64,000 nt of DNA from Jaapia argillacea MUCL 33604 (Eukaryota > Basidiomycota > Agaricomycetes > Jaapiales > Jaapiaceae), in contig KL197735.1 in the NCBI GenBank assembly GCA_000697665.1, positions 298,689 to 362,688 on the forward strand, given 5' to 3'. Under the pieces are notes generated by a model. It saw only the letters and a program-made list of their open reading frames with translations, searched no databases and was not told the origin of the DNA. This document shows positions 46,801 to 59,451 of the stretch, piece after piece; the first letter of the stretch is position 1; each line of letters opens with the position of its first letter. Both the position numbers and the translations under genes were made by a program.

Positions 46801-47151
46801 CCCATGTATGGTACAAAATTCCACTTGTTGATAAGTCTACGTGATATACACACCATTATCACAACTATGCGACCAAACATTCCATTCCTTCAGAATAATA
46901 TCATCGACGAAATTCTCCTTTAGACACTCAAGAATTAGACCAGAGAGAGTTCCAAACTCGCGACGCCCTAGCATCGATAGGATGCTATAAACTTATGGTC
47001 GGAAGATGTCAGGATCATACTCCCCGCCTCCCCAGTTCATCAAAAAGTCATCATTGGTACTTCCAGGATACGGTGGTGGAGGGTCGATACTGATAGATGA
47101 TGTTTGACTGGGTGGCTCTGCATGGGTAAAACTCAGTAATAGTCACCACTA
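46801..47151. other. tail-to-tail spacer M3/K3
   Basis: The first 120 bp (CATGTATGGTACAAAATTCC and the following GATATACACACCATTATCAC) are nearly identical to the M4/K4 spacer and similar to the M5/K5 spacer. No gene. Confidence 0.55.
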
Positions 47152-49353
47152 CTAACGAAATGGGGACAAACGATCTTCGATGGCTGACGTAGAAGCACTT
47201 TCTCTATGCATATTGCGCATGTGTCGGTTGAGGTCGCTCTTCTTAGGGAATGTCTTGTCGCATTGATGACAAGGAAATGGCTTCTCCTCAGAACTAGAGA
47301 TCGAATCACAGCCCGATTGTATCATGTGACCTATATGGCAAGTGCAGTTCAGCTCCATAGACCAGGAAAGAAAGTTGACCAACTATGATACTCACCGAGC
47401 AAATCGTTTCTCCGACTGAATGATGCTCCGCAAATGTCGCGGCACCACCGTGTCTGTTCCGCTGGACCCTTATCCTGATCATTTCTGTCTGCAAAATGAG
47501 TGTGAATACTGGGAACTTTCCAATCCAGTCGATTCACGTAACTCAGGCCTGGTGTCAGGGTCTCACCGGTCTCCACTCCTGTTATGACAGAGGGCCGCCA
47601 ACTCGAATTGGTTCGAAGGGGCAATGAATGATATCTACGATGGCCGAGGAGGGATAGTGGCAATATATCGGTTGTATGGAACAATTGGACCGGCTGAAGA
47701 TATCTGCCAGTGGGTCGTTCAGACGGAGTGGTAATGATCGAGAGTGAACCATCGGTTCCACCAGTGACAGTGGGGTTCTTGACCTCCGGCGTTGCAGTCA
47801 CAACGCTAGCTATAACCATAAGCTCAAGGAGGGAGCCACCCTCGGACAACGTGGAAAGACGGTCTCTGGGACTTTGTGCAAGGCACTGGAGGATGATTGA
47901 CCAAAGTTTGTCCAACACCATCTGCCGAGCAGGTTCACCGAGGTCTGGCCGGGTGGGTTGCATGGCCAACTGAGATGTGGCAACCGTCATCAAAAAGTCC
48001 ACGTCGCTTGGGATATCGGAGAAGGGTCGTTCTCCTGTTAGTACCTAGGTACAGAAAACGTCAACGGGATGGACGGTCGGAAGAAAGGAATATCGATTTA
48101 GTAATACCCACTTCCAAGCAAACACAACCAAATGCATACACGTCGCTAGCGAAACTTCTCTGAAAAGATATTCCGAACTTCTTGGGGGCGAGAAGCTCGG
48201 GAGCCATCCATCTCGTGCTGCCATCACGATGCACAGTGGTCACAACTTTTGTTGCGTCGGCGAAGTTTGTAAGACCGAAATCTGCCAAGAGTACATGGCA
48301 GGAATCATCCAGGAAGATGCCGGCCTAACAAACTGATCGGTTAAGATTGACTTCGGCTAGCAGAACTTGAACACCTACACCTCGTAAATCCCCATGAACA
48401 ACATTTTCCTTGTGCAAGTATTGGAGACCCTCCGAAACCTCGATGAGCTAGAGACTATACTCATTATCAACTCAGCAGCGAATAGATGTCACGAACCACT
48501 CGATGGGCGTCCAAGCTTCCAAGCCCATTTCTCCTTATATATGCCATGATGTCACGGTTCGCAATCCACGGAGCGACGATACAAATATATGGCGCAAACG
48601 ATTCTGCATCAATACCAAGAAAAGGGAGGACTCTCGGGTGCCTAAGCCGGTGCCAAATTAGGGCCTCTCGGAAGAACATCTAATACTCGAGCTATTCAAC
48701 GAGACAGGAAGCAACACATGAATCGCGTCATCTCACCTTTTTCACTCTGACTTTCTCTTGGAGACCTTCAAAGATTCGGAGCCGTTTGAGTGCGACGGCC
48801 CGGTGCGAGTATTCTCCAATGAAGATGTCGGCAAACCCTCCCCCGCCAACCTGACGGCCGCTCGACGTGATGACTCCTCTGAGGAGCAGGGAGGTGGGGA
48901 GCTTTTCGCTGGCTTGTGACAGATTGATTGATAGCCGATGGACAGAACGGCGAAGCTCATCATCAATCGAAAAGTTATCAGTGACCTATAAAATCAATGC
49001 CTTCAGCACGGGAGTTCCAAGCACACCCAAGCCACCTACATCTTGCAAGAAAACCAGAAACCACTCCGCGTTTTCGTTCTCCAACGAAAGCACCTCTTTT
49101 CTGCTGGATCCCGATTGTAACACCAATTGGAGTCGATTGAGTATCTGCGCTTCGTCATCACGCAGGGCGTCGCGAATGATGCATTTGTCAACTTTGAAAG
49201 AGGTGAGGACCTATCGACTCAATAGTCAGTCGAAGCAAGCCGCAGGAAATGGTGAGCGAGGACCTCGTGTAAGAACATCCGAAATCGTTGACTGAGGAGA
49301 AGAATATGTATATCGCCGATTGCTGCATGAAGGTCGTGTATCCACTTCCTCAT
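47152..49353 (-). CDS. K3: kinase-zinc finger protein, catalytic Asn lost
   Basis: The start is the shared Met (49353). Exons carry DDEAQILNRLQ, GGGGFADIF, VALKRLRIF, HGDLRG, LADFGLTNF, WMAPELLAPKKFG and ASDVYAFGCVCLEV. At the exon after HGDLRG the codons read Ala-Gly-Ile (48325-48317 on this strand) where the other copies encode Gly/Glu-Asn-Ile, so the Asn that helps bind metal is a Gly. It may be a pseudokinase. The linker is shorter than in K1. The first finger is degenerate (CRDICGASF without a proper second His), but the second, PCHQCDKTFPKKSDLNRHMRNMH (quoted as two parts: PCHQCDKTF and LNRHMRNMH), is complete. No frame break was found in the kinase or finger exons. Confidence 0.75.
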
Positions 49354-51749
49354 AAGATGGGCATATCTGCATCCTTGAGCGCATGAGAATAAACTGAGTG
49401 TAATCTGAATACAGACCTTACGGTATCATGAGACGTAACAACTACATTGCTCAATTGAAAGACTGCAAGAGAGGCACATTGCTAGATCGTAGCAGGGAAT
49501 GAGTCAGGAGGGAGGCCTGAGGTTCAAGATGCTGGTGAGGGTTCAAAATCGGCTCACCCGATACAACGATGGCAGTGAGATGGAACTCAGGGATTGCTCT
49601 GAGATTTGAACTGCTGAAGAGAATTGGGAGCCTTCTTGGGAGGACATTAATTGGAATCGTGACCCTTTTCACCTGTGAGCACCAGTCGTAGCCGTTATTG
49701 TCGATGCCGCACACGCAGTGGACAGCGTTGGTCGTGTAGCAGGCGCCGTAAGAACACAGGACAAGCTTGCTGGTTCACCGTGGGCCAGTGTCGACGGGCG
49801 GTTAAGTACGGCCCATATACATTGGCCCGCATTTGGATCGGGCAAGCGCTCAAGCGCTCATCACGGGAGTCGTGGAAGTTCTACTGACTTATAAGGCTCA
49901 TCATGATGAACTTGGTTGACCACTGCCAGACGATGATCCATCCTGTGTCTACTCGTACTCACACATCTTCGCTGGTGGCAGCTGCAACGCTTCTGTCTCA
50001 GGCATTTGGCAGTTATGTCCAAAGCCATAAACTTATGTTCTATGACGGTTCATTTGCACAAAAAATAGTTCCCGCGCCCCGCGTAATCAATCCCGCGCGC
50101 GCTGTATAAACTCAACCAAGCTGTGTCGGATACACTAGGAATTCTTCAAGTCCCATCTTTCCGAGGCACTGCTGGCCCCTCTGGGTGGTCAATTAGATAG
50201 AAGTTGTATGACAATCCAATTGAGAATGATATGATATTTATGATACTATGCTACACATCATAATTGGAATCAACAAGCAGATATTTAGTTGGAGGGGATA
50301 GGATGGATGGAGGGGGACAAAGGGAAGGAGGGAGGGAGAAAAGGGGGAGGGAGGAGAGGGGGAAAGGGGGAGGGGGAGGGGAGGAGGATAATTGGGAGAG
50401 GAGAATGAGAAGGAGCTGGGTGAGTGGTGGGTTCTGGGGTTCCTGGAGCTAGAGAGAATAGCCAAGCACTTGAAAGGAGATAGTATGAGACATACCAGGT
50501 TGGTGGGGTGATACCAATACAAATTCCGAGACTCTCCTACCATTCCGGCTTCGTCTGAACAACCATCCATGCGATATCCAAACCTGGAGGGCGACGAGAA
50601 ATGGTGTCAAATCAGGAAAACCAATAATAAACAGTCAATTGATGAGAGATGAGGGGCTCGTACGCAAGCAGGAACGAGCATTGTTGACGTTCAAACGTTG
50701 TGCTTGGGAAGGGGGAGGTGAACGAGAAACGAGAACGTTCGGCCACGAATTCAACTTCCGAAGATGGGCATGACATTGCCATATTTGGGTTATTCGGCAA
50801 TTCCCGAAAGAAGCCGTTCATTCACAAATGCTTATGGGTTAGAAAAAATCTATTTAACTCGAATTTAAGGAAGCTTATCGGCCTGAATTGACCACCCAAG
50901 GGGTCAGCAGAGTCTCGGAGGATGAGACTTTCAGAATTTTTAGTGTAGTGGAAACAGCGCGCTCCAGTTCATACAGCGCGCGTGAGATTTATTACGCGGG
51001 GCGCGGAAACTAATTTTTGTGCAAATGAACCGTCATAATGTTCCACATCATGATGACCTTCCGTGGTGTGGGGGATGTTCAAGTCCACATCTTCGCGTTG
51101 ATCTCATAATGTGACTGGACTTCTCCTGAATCCAATTCCCTCGCTGTCTTAAAACTGCTTCAACGCGAAGGGATGAAGATTCTCAATGAAGCAGTCTGGA
51201 AGTGACACGACGACACAGCCCCCCCGGAACGCGTGCTTGGGCCTCTCCAGTACTATCAGGGTCGTTGCTCCTATCCACAGCTACCAGTCGACAGATTTGT
51301 GGGCGGTCCGTCCCCGGCACGCGGTCGACATTGGGGAGGCGAGTGTAGCTACCCCAACGTCTGAGTCGCGCCCCATCCAATCCATCCATGCCCCTGCGCG
51401 CCTCCTCTCGTTCAATTTTGAGCTTTCACTTATGGATCCACATCCATCGATGGCAATGAAATGCAGTCTCACTGGCTCCCAAGCTGCGCTGCGGAGAATT
51501 GCTTTCTCCTCAGTTGAAAATACTCTCATTCCACTGGGATGATCCAATCACGGTGAACGAGCAAAGATCTTGTAGAGTGGGTGTCAAAGCCAGCGAGTCA
51601 AAGTGTAGAGGCCAGGTATTAAGACGTCCGAAGGTTGGAGGCTAAAGCTCTAAAGCCCTAAACGCCAAACGCTTGACGAGCGAAATAGAGGTCTTCGCTT
51701 TGATGGTTCCTGCATGAACCTCGGGCAAAGCTCACGAGTCTCCCGTACC
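49354..51749. other. gap between cassettes 3 and 4
   Basis: 49.36-49.75 kb is the K-gene upstream block with the AIPEF and QLSNV exon-like stretches. 50.04-51.03 kb is a DNA element. From about 51.12 kb on it is the M-gene flank. Confidence 0.5.
50043..51034. mobile_element. non-autonomous DNA transposon with about 155-bp inverted repeats
   Basis: Arms of about 150-160 bp (50043-50195 and about 50880-51034) are reverse complements, closest in the outer 75 bp (TGACGGTTCATTTGCACAAA ... CCGTCA). TA flanks both ends, as in Tc1/mariner-type insertions. The inside has no transposase; it contains a purine-rich tract (50300-50440) with no coding sense. Confidence 0.75.
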
Positions 51750-52688
51750 ATGTCCAACGACAATCAACACAATCCCCACCGAAATCCGAACTCCCCAGTC
51801 CCCAAACAATGCCCACCAACCCATACTTCTTCCCAGCATCCTACCAAACCTCAACCCCAACTTCACACCAAACTGGCACATCCTCATTGAAAAAGTCTTC
51901 CTAACCTGGAACCTCCACCCGGAGCCCAACTCGCCAAGATCCTCCGCTCTCCATCCTCTTTCTGATCCAGGCACAAATACAGATTCTCGAAACTTCTCCT
52001 ACCCCGATCTCCCTTCCCCACCATGATCCACATGTGAGATGCAAGAACTGAACACCATCCTTCCTCCGAAAACTCGGGTTCTACGCCGGAGCTCTCGCAC
52101 TTCGCCTACCCGTCACTTCATTCCTTTGCGGAGTGCACGCGCTATACGGGCACCTAGCGTTTCACGACGCCGCGCTTAGTGAATGCATCCCTAGATTCCT
52201 TGTTGGGTGGAGTGGTAGGTGCTAACGCGGGTGCCACCGTCGAACTGTTCGCATCTGGTGTACTCGTCAAATCGTTCATCAATCACTCGAGAAAGCACTG
52301 CCACTACCATCTCATTGCAAATTCGGCTTTGACCTTAACTTCGACTTCGAGGGGTCCCAAGCCCGAGTTCCTCAGGACGATCCTTCCTCTAGATTTTTCC
52401 TCCTCTCCTTCCCTAGGTCGAACCATGTGGTTGACGGTCTTTCATCTAGCTCTAGCAGGTTTCCAAGTCATCCTCCGTCTGGCAGAATCTATCCCGTTCG
52501 ACCTTCCGAACATCATCCACCTCGGGCTAGACTTCAACCAATTCGGACTCTGGTTGGAGTTGGACTGGAACTTGGGTTGGGGTTTGGGAGTGAATGTAGC
52601 TACGGGTGCGTTCGGAGCTCTGTCCTTGAGCTGGATATTAGTTGGTGGGTTGAAGGGTTGTTATATTGTTGGGAGATGGTGTAGGTGA
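51750..52688 (+). pseudogene. M4: membrane protein copy, frame-broken
   Basis: The N-terminal part is out of frame in several places. From 52179 a frame of 169 codons keeps GGVVGANAGATVELFASGVLV, MWLTVFHLALAGFQ, LDWNLGWGLGVNVATGAFG and SLSWILVGG. The upstream half reads FYAGALALRLPVTSFLCGVHALYGH in another frame. It has the empty site for the MITE found in M3. At least two frame breaks separate it from M1. It faces K4. Confidence 0.65.
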
Positions 52689-53145
52689 CGGGCGAGGGGG
52701 TGGTGGGGTGGGCATTTACGGTTCGTTTGACTCATGTATGGTACAAAATTCCACTTGTTGATAAGTCTGCGTGATATACACACCATTATCACAACTATTC
52801 GACCAATATTCCATTCCTTCAGGATAATACCATCGACGAAATTCTCCTTCGGACAACATATAGTATACCAGAGCTTCGCGTAACACAATTCCCGACATTC
52901 GTCTATCGTGACATCGATCGCGCTACCTTGGATGGGTCTACTATGAATTTATGGTCGGACTCCCTACTTTCCCCAGCCTGAGTTCATCAAAGTCGTCGTC
53001 ATCACTACATCAAAGTCCACGCCTATTTCAACGTCCATTCCGCTCTAGAACCCGTATACACCTGTAACTTGGTAGATACCCCCTCATCCCTCACCGACAC
53101 AAACATATGTTATATTTACATTCTGCTCTTCTCGTTGCTCCATCC
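52689..53145. other. tail-to-tail spacer M4/K4
   Basis: It shares the CATGTATGGTACAAAATTCC block with cassettes 3 and 5, and TCGTGACATCGATCGCGC with cassette 5. No gene. Confidence 0.55.
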
Positions 53146-55398
53146 TCAAGATCTTATTTCTCCACAGCTGGTGGCCAAGGATCGATAGACATGGGACTCG
53201 GTGGCTCTGAAAGTACAAAAATTAGTAATGTCAACGCTACGAACGAAGTGGGGGGACAAACGAGATCTCATAGAATCTAGGTCTCCATGGCTATAGCGCA
53301 CGTGTCGGCGGTGGTCGCTCTTCGTGTGGAAGCTCTTGTGGCATGTATCACAGAAAAATGTCAGCGTGTGACACCACTTGTGTTCTTTATGGCAGGTGTA
53401 GTTCAATCTTACAGACCAAGAAAGAAAGGTGACCGACTACGATACTCACCGATCATACTCCACGGTGGGAATGAGACATCGCATACTTCGCACCGTAGCA
53501 GGGACTTCTCCGATGGTTCCTCCCTGATGGAGCCCCCGTGGTGTGGTCTTGTATCGTGAGGCGAAGACCAAGCGCTGAGCCATTCCAACGTGGTTACCGC
53601 TCCGGAGGAATCAACGGGATTTATACATATCACATTGCGGAAATCCAGTCCTGGCACCAGGGTCTCATGATTTTCTGCTGCTATGACCGCGGGGAGTACA
53701 CTTGACCCAAATGACCCGCCCGAACCGTAATGAGCGAGTACAGAATCCGCTTGACGTCTTGTGAACCACTGTAGTGCCGATGTATCGGCGACAGCACGGC
53801 TTAACTGGGTGAACAATGTGGGGATCTCGACCTCAGGTTCTGTGGTCTCGATGCCGGCTGTCGTCACAAGATCAAGGAGGGAGCCACAATCGCACAACGT
53901 GGAATGACGGTCACCAGGATATCGGGCAACGCAGAGAATGATAAGTGGCCAAAGTCTGTCCAATATTACCTGCCGAAAGCATTCACCGAGGTTGGGTCTG
54001 GTGGGCTGGATAGTTGACTTGGATGTAGAGAGTTCCATCAACAACTCCCCCACTTGTGGGAACTCGGAGGAAGGTTGCTGCCCTGTTAACACCTACAGAT
54101 AGGGTCCACAGGGTGAACGGTCGGAGACGAAGGACATCGCTTTGGCAATACGCACTTCCAAACAAACGCAACCAAATGCGTAGACATCGCTAGCAAAAGT
54201 TCTTCGAAAAGGCATGCCAAATTTCTTGGGGAAGTGAAGCTCGGGAGACATCCATCTCGTGCTGCCCTCGTGATGTTCAGTGGTCGCCACGTTTGTTGCG
54301 TCGGCAAAGTTTGTGAGCCCAAAATCTGCCAAGAGTACATGGCAGAAATCATCCAGGAAGATGTTCTCCTAACAAACGGACCGGTTAAGATTGATATCGG
54401 CTAGAAGAACTTGAGCACTTACACCTCGTAAATCCCCATGAACGACATTCTGCTTGTGCAAGTATTGGAGACCCTCCGAAACCTCGGTGAGCTAGAGATC
54501 ATATTTGTTATCACATCGGCAGCAAATAAATGACACGAACCACTCGATGGGTGTCCAAGCTTCCAAGCCCATTTCTATCCATATATGTCATGATGTCACG
54601 GTTCGCCATCCATGGAGCGACGATACAGATGTGTGGCCCAAACGATTCTACATCCATACCAAGAAATGGGAGGACTCGCGCGTGCTTAAGCCGGTGCCAA
54701 ATTAGGGCCTCTCGGAAGAACATCTAACACTCAAGTTTTTCAACGAGACTGTAAGTGGTCTGTGCATCGTCTCCACTTCTCACCTTTTTGATCCTAACTG
54801 TCTCTTGTGGACATCGAAAGATTCGGAGTCGTTTGAGTGCGACCTCCTGATGCGCATATTGTCCAATGAAGATGTCGGCAAATCCTCCCCCGCCAACATA
54901 ACTGTTGTTCGATATGATAACGCCTCTGAGGAGCAGGGAGGAGGGGAGCTTTTCGCTGGCTCGCGACAGATTGATTGATAGCCGCTGCATAGCGCGGCGA
55001 AGGTCATCGTCTATAGTGAAGTTAGAGTCTTTAACGCTTGTGCCTTCAGCAGGAGAGACTTGAGTGGGCCCCAACCACATACATCTTGCAAGAGAACGAG
55101 AAACCCCTCGGCATTTTCATTCTCTAATGAAAGCACCTCTTTTTTGTGGGATTCCGATTGTAATACAGATTGGAGTTGATTGAGTATCTGTGCTTCGTCA
55201 TCACGTAGGGCGCGGCGGATCGTGCCTCCGTCGACATTGAGAGAAGTAAGGACCTATCGACTGTATAGTCAGCAGAAGTAAGCCGAGGGAAATGACGGGT
55301 GGGAGGACCTCGTATAAGAACATCCGATATCGTTGGCTGAGAAGCAGCATATGTATGTTGCCGGTCGCCTCACCAAGGTCATGTACCCACCTCCTCAT
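53146..55398 (-). CDS. K4: TKL-like kinase with two C2H2 zinc fingers
   Basis: From the shared Met (55398, MRRWVHDLGEATGNI) every kinase exon is open: GGGGFADIFIGQY, VALKRLRIF, MFFREALIWHRLKHARVL, HGDLRG|ENIFLDD, LADFGLTNFADAT, WMSPELHFPKKFG and ASDVYAFGCVCLEV. Lys, Asp, Asn and DFG are all kept. After a linker of about 180 residues two fingers follow: CEVCDVSF...EHKWCH, split by an intron, and CDTCHKSF...RRHVRYSH. The C-terminal tail is longer than in K3 and K5 because the stop that ends those copies is shifted out of frame. It is the most intact kinase-finger gene of the window. Predicted role: a signalling kinase able to touch DNA; this is inference from domains. Confidence 0.8.
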
Positions 55399-56189
55399 AA
55401 GAGGGGCATATCTGCGTCTCTAAGTGCATGGAAATAAATGGAGTGTCGTATGGACACCGACCTTGCACTATGATCAGATGTAACAGCTACATTGCTCAAA
55501 TCGACGACGGCAAGAGAGCTGAAGTTCTGGATCGTAACAGTGGAATAAGTCAGGCGATGGTTCAAGAATGATGTTGATGAGGTTGCTGAGCTCACCCGAT
55601 ACAACGCCGGCAGTGAGAGGGTATTCAGGGATTGCGTTGACGAGATTTGGGAGTTTTTTGGCCAGGAGAACATTGGAGTCGTGAATCTTTACACCAGCGA
55701 GCACCAGTCGTTATTGTCGCATCAGGATTCCCACAAAACTCTGGCGGCTCTGGACCAGAGCTGTCAGAGCCGATCAGAGCCTGCCAGTGCTGTCAGTCGA
55801 CAGTCGCCAGCCAGGTCCAAAAACGTGCCAGAAGGAAGTTTTTCAAAATTCTTGTACATTCCGCCAGTGCTCCAGTGCTGTCAGACAGCGAATTCAATAA
55901 ATAATACTTTTTCTACGACCCCGCACACACAGGCATTGAATTCAGCAAGGATGATCGACTACGAGATGAGTGTGAAGATGTAAATGTATGGGCGGATTAA
56001 AAACAACCTAAATAATGTGCAGAAGGACATTCGCTATTGAAGCAAAACACAACCACCAGGCTGTGCGATCTCGACAGCTGGGTAGCGTGGACAGTGGCAT
56101 AAACTAAAGATAACACTCTCGACGAAGCATCAGCATACGAGAGGCGAGGGGGTTTGGAGGGAGATCGGAAGGAGGGGTGGGCGCGCGAT

Positions 56190-59060
56190 GTAAAAATTAG
56201 ACCGAAAGCGACGGCTCAATGAGCACGTCGGGTTCGCATGAGGTGTAGGTAGTGGAAATTAAGAAGCGATAACCACTCACGAACGCTCTTGCAGCGATCG
56301 TGATGGTTGGAAGGACAGGGAGAGGGAGGTGGAGTGGTGGGTTGTGGGCTGGTTCGGATGTTGCAAACGGGTGGGTGGGTGACAAGGCTGCCTTGCAGCA
56401 TGTTGGAATCATCAGGGGGGTGGAGATAGGGTCGCAGGGTCGGTAGAAAGACCTGAAAGCGAAAATAAGCGAATTAGTCAATATAATATTTAGAATTGAT
56501 TTTTTCACTGACCTGTGGCCCGAATCCATGTACTCTAATCCCATTTACCCTTCGCTACATCCCTATAATGAACGCATTTCGTTCTGGATGAGAGCGAACG
56601 CACTTGAGGTGAAGAGGATGGAATGGGGCAGCTAGGCGCGGAGGCGAAACTTCAAACGAGATTGACACTTCTCTGAGAGAGTTGGTTCGTGTGAGTCGTC
56701 AGTGGTGATAGAAAGAAAAGAGAACCAGTCACGATCGTGATTATGCTGATTGTGACGGTTGTAGGTGAGAGGGAGGGAGGAGGGGACTTCGGTGAGTTGA
56801 GACGAACCCAGCGAATGGGTAGGGCGGCCGTGGGGCAGCACTCTGTGGTCCTCGAGTGGTAGATGAAGGTGGAGGTGGGGATTTTGAGCTAGTAGAGAGA
56901 CCTAAAAAGCGATTAAACCGAAAATAAACAAAGAATCAATTGGCTTTAATTACCTTGAAGCAGCAGCCTCGTTCTTCTACTCTCCTAACAATCCACTACT
57001 TCGTTATGTTGAACACAGGCCATTAAATGAGAGGGTGAGAGGGTGAGAGGCGAGATCAGAGGGGAGGGTTTGACGTTCACGAAGTCGAGTATAGGAACGA
57101 AACAGATGGCGCAGAGAGCGCGTCGGTTTGTGGAATTGTGGATGGTTGAAAATAAGATGAGAAAACCAATCGCGAACGCTGCAGGAGCATTCGTAATGGT
57201 CATGAAGAGAGGGAGGGGGGTGAGATGGGTATGGCGTCCGGCTGGTTTGTGGGTTGGGAATGGGTAAGCTGGTGGTGGAGTAGCACCCCATGGTGATGAA
57301 GTGGTAGATGGAGGTGGCGGTGAGGCTGTTGAGCTAGGAGAAAGATCTAAAAAGCGGAAGGAAAGGAAAATGAATCAAAATGAATCAAGGAATCAGAGTG
57401 TTTGACTCACCGAGAGCCCGTAACCTCAGCCTTCTAGTCTTCTACCAATTTGCTACTTCCGTATGTTGAATGCCCTTTGTTAAAGACAAGGGCGAGGGGG
57501 CTTGAGACGAGATCGGAGGGGAGGGTTTGATGGCTGCGAAGTCGATAATAGGAGCGAAAGCGACGGCTCAAAGGAGCGCGTCGGCTTCGTAAAAGGTGGG
57601 GGTAGTTCAGAGTAAAATGAAAAACCAATCACAAACGCTCTTGCGGCGTTCGTGATGGTTTCGATGAGAGGGAGAGAGAGGGGTGGATTTGGATGTATTG
57701 GGACTAACCCAGCTAAGCGAGTGCTTCGCTGGGGTTCGCCGGGGTTCGCTGCTGGTCCTTCAAGAGTGGGTGGTGGTATGTGACCACCTGCGAGGGCAGC
57801 GTTGTCGTGTCCCGAGGGGTATAGGGGCGGGGTAGGTGAGGTCAAAGTCAAAGTCGAAGTTGATTGTGGGGGTGGGTGAGATCCGGGCGGTGGTCCGGTA
57901 GTGTTTTTTGGGGTCCCAAGAATGATATAAAATCAAAAAGAAACAGGCCAGGCCACCGTGGAGGCTGCCTGATAATCATGAGGGAGGGAGGTGGAGTGGC
58001 CGGCAGGGGAGGCTTGTGGGTGACTTCGGGTGTTTCAAACGTGCTGATGGGCGACGGGGTTGTCTCACGGCGCGGTAGATTGAATAGGGAAGGTGGGGAT
58101 GAGGTGGTGGGTTGGTAGAAAGGCCTGAGAGTGAAAAAAAGCGAATTAGTGAATATAATATTTGAAATCGAATTTTTTACTCACCTGGGATGGTGTACTC
58201 ATCCTGTGACTCCCTCTGACCGTTCCCTACATCCTAATAGTGAGCGCGCATCGATTTGGACGACCACGAGGAGGTTTGAGGCGAGGAGGGGCGGAATTAG
58301 GTGGCGGTGCACAGAGTCGAAAAGGCAAGCGAAACCAGTGCCCTTAGTGAAGGCGCCGGTTCGCATGAGGGGTTTGGGGTGTGGGGTCGTAAATAGTAGT
58401 AGATAACCCATCACAACCGCTACAAGAGCGATTGCGAGGGTGGGAAGGTAGGCGAGGGAGAAGGTGGCTGGGTGGGTGGTTTCCGGCTGTTTGAACGGAC
58501 GGGTGGGTAGCTCTGGTGCTTCGCAACACGCCGGAGTGGCCAGGGAGGGTGGGGTTGAGGTGGCGAGGTTGATAGAAAGACCTGAAAGCGAAAAAAGAAG
58601 GGAATTAGTGAATATGATAGTTAGAATCGATATTTTACTTACCTGGTACCCTGATACTCCTCTTGAAACACTCCTTGGCCCTTAATTCCATCGCTGTGAT
58701 GGATAGATCTCGTCTTGAACGAGAGCAAGGAAGTTGAAGAGCGAGTGGGGGTGGAGTCGGGTCAGGCTCGCAAAGTCCAAAATGCAGATGAATCTGGCAT
58801 CCTCAATGAGGACGCCGGTTTGCATGAGATGTCAATGGTCATGTAGAGCTGGAAATAACCCGTCGAGATGGCACTTAGGGCATTCGTGACGGATGGCAGG
58901 TGGGAGAGGAGGAGTGGATGGATGTTGGGTTGATTTGGCAGCTCGGCTGGTAAAAAAGAGAGGTGGGGGGGTTATCCTGATGCTCAGGGAGGATGAGGGA
59001 AGGTGGGTGTGGGTGGGTGGAGGTGCTGCAAAGACCCAAAAATAAGGCAAAATTTTTCGA
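56190..59060 (-). repeat. tandem array of about seven exon-like repeats
   Basis: A unit of about 450 bp recurs. Its marker, an intron-like stretch ending CACTAATTCGCTTTTTTC.CTTTCAG then GTCTTTCTA on the minus strand, or its variants, lies near 56445, 56893, 57330, 57900, 58113, 58570 and 59030. Most units read on the minus strand as a Pro/Ser/Thr-rich segment followed by a hydrophobic stretch (for example LAIALVAVVMGYLLLF or ITIAARAFVSGYRFLI) and then CEP/KP residues. Splice-like signals are kept, but frames are interrupted. It is either a decayed tandem family of small single-pass membrane proteins or one gene with repeated exons. The unit near 57.9 kb is rearranged. Confidence 0.55.
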
Positions 59061-59451
59061 CAAGGGGAGTGACTACATTCAATGGCAGGGAAGGGGGGGG
59101 AGAGAGGCAGGGAAATCATAGGGTAAGCAGAGATAACCATTTGGTGAGGAGAGCCAGGAATTCTGCGGGTGTGTTTGTAGGAGTGAGATTGGTGACCACT
59201 CGTCAGTTGGGGGAAGGGCCGGCTTTTCGAATTGATCGTTGGACCCGCGCGTGCCACCTTCCGTTCATGGAGTGGATCAATGGTTGACCGGAGAGAAAGA
59301 TTGGACCAGCAGGCTGACGGGGGTCATTCTTGGTTGGCGTTGGGGAGAGAGTACGAGAGTGTGACTTAGTAGAAATTTTCATTTGGGTTTCCATTCCGGG
59401 TTTCTTCTCAATAGAGCAGCCTATTATAAGCCCAAATTATCTCCTCAGTAT

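Noticed and set aside
50238-50570. 110-codon frame rich in Pro and Ser
   Set aside because: It is the translation of the purine-rich core of a DNA element; composition alone explains it.
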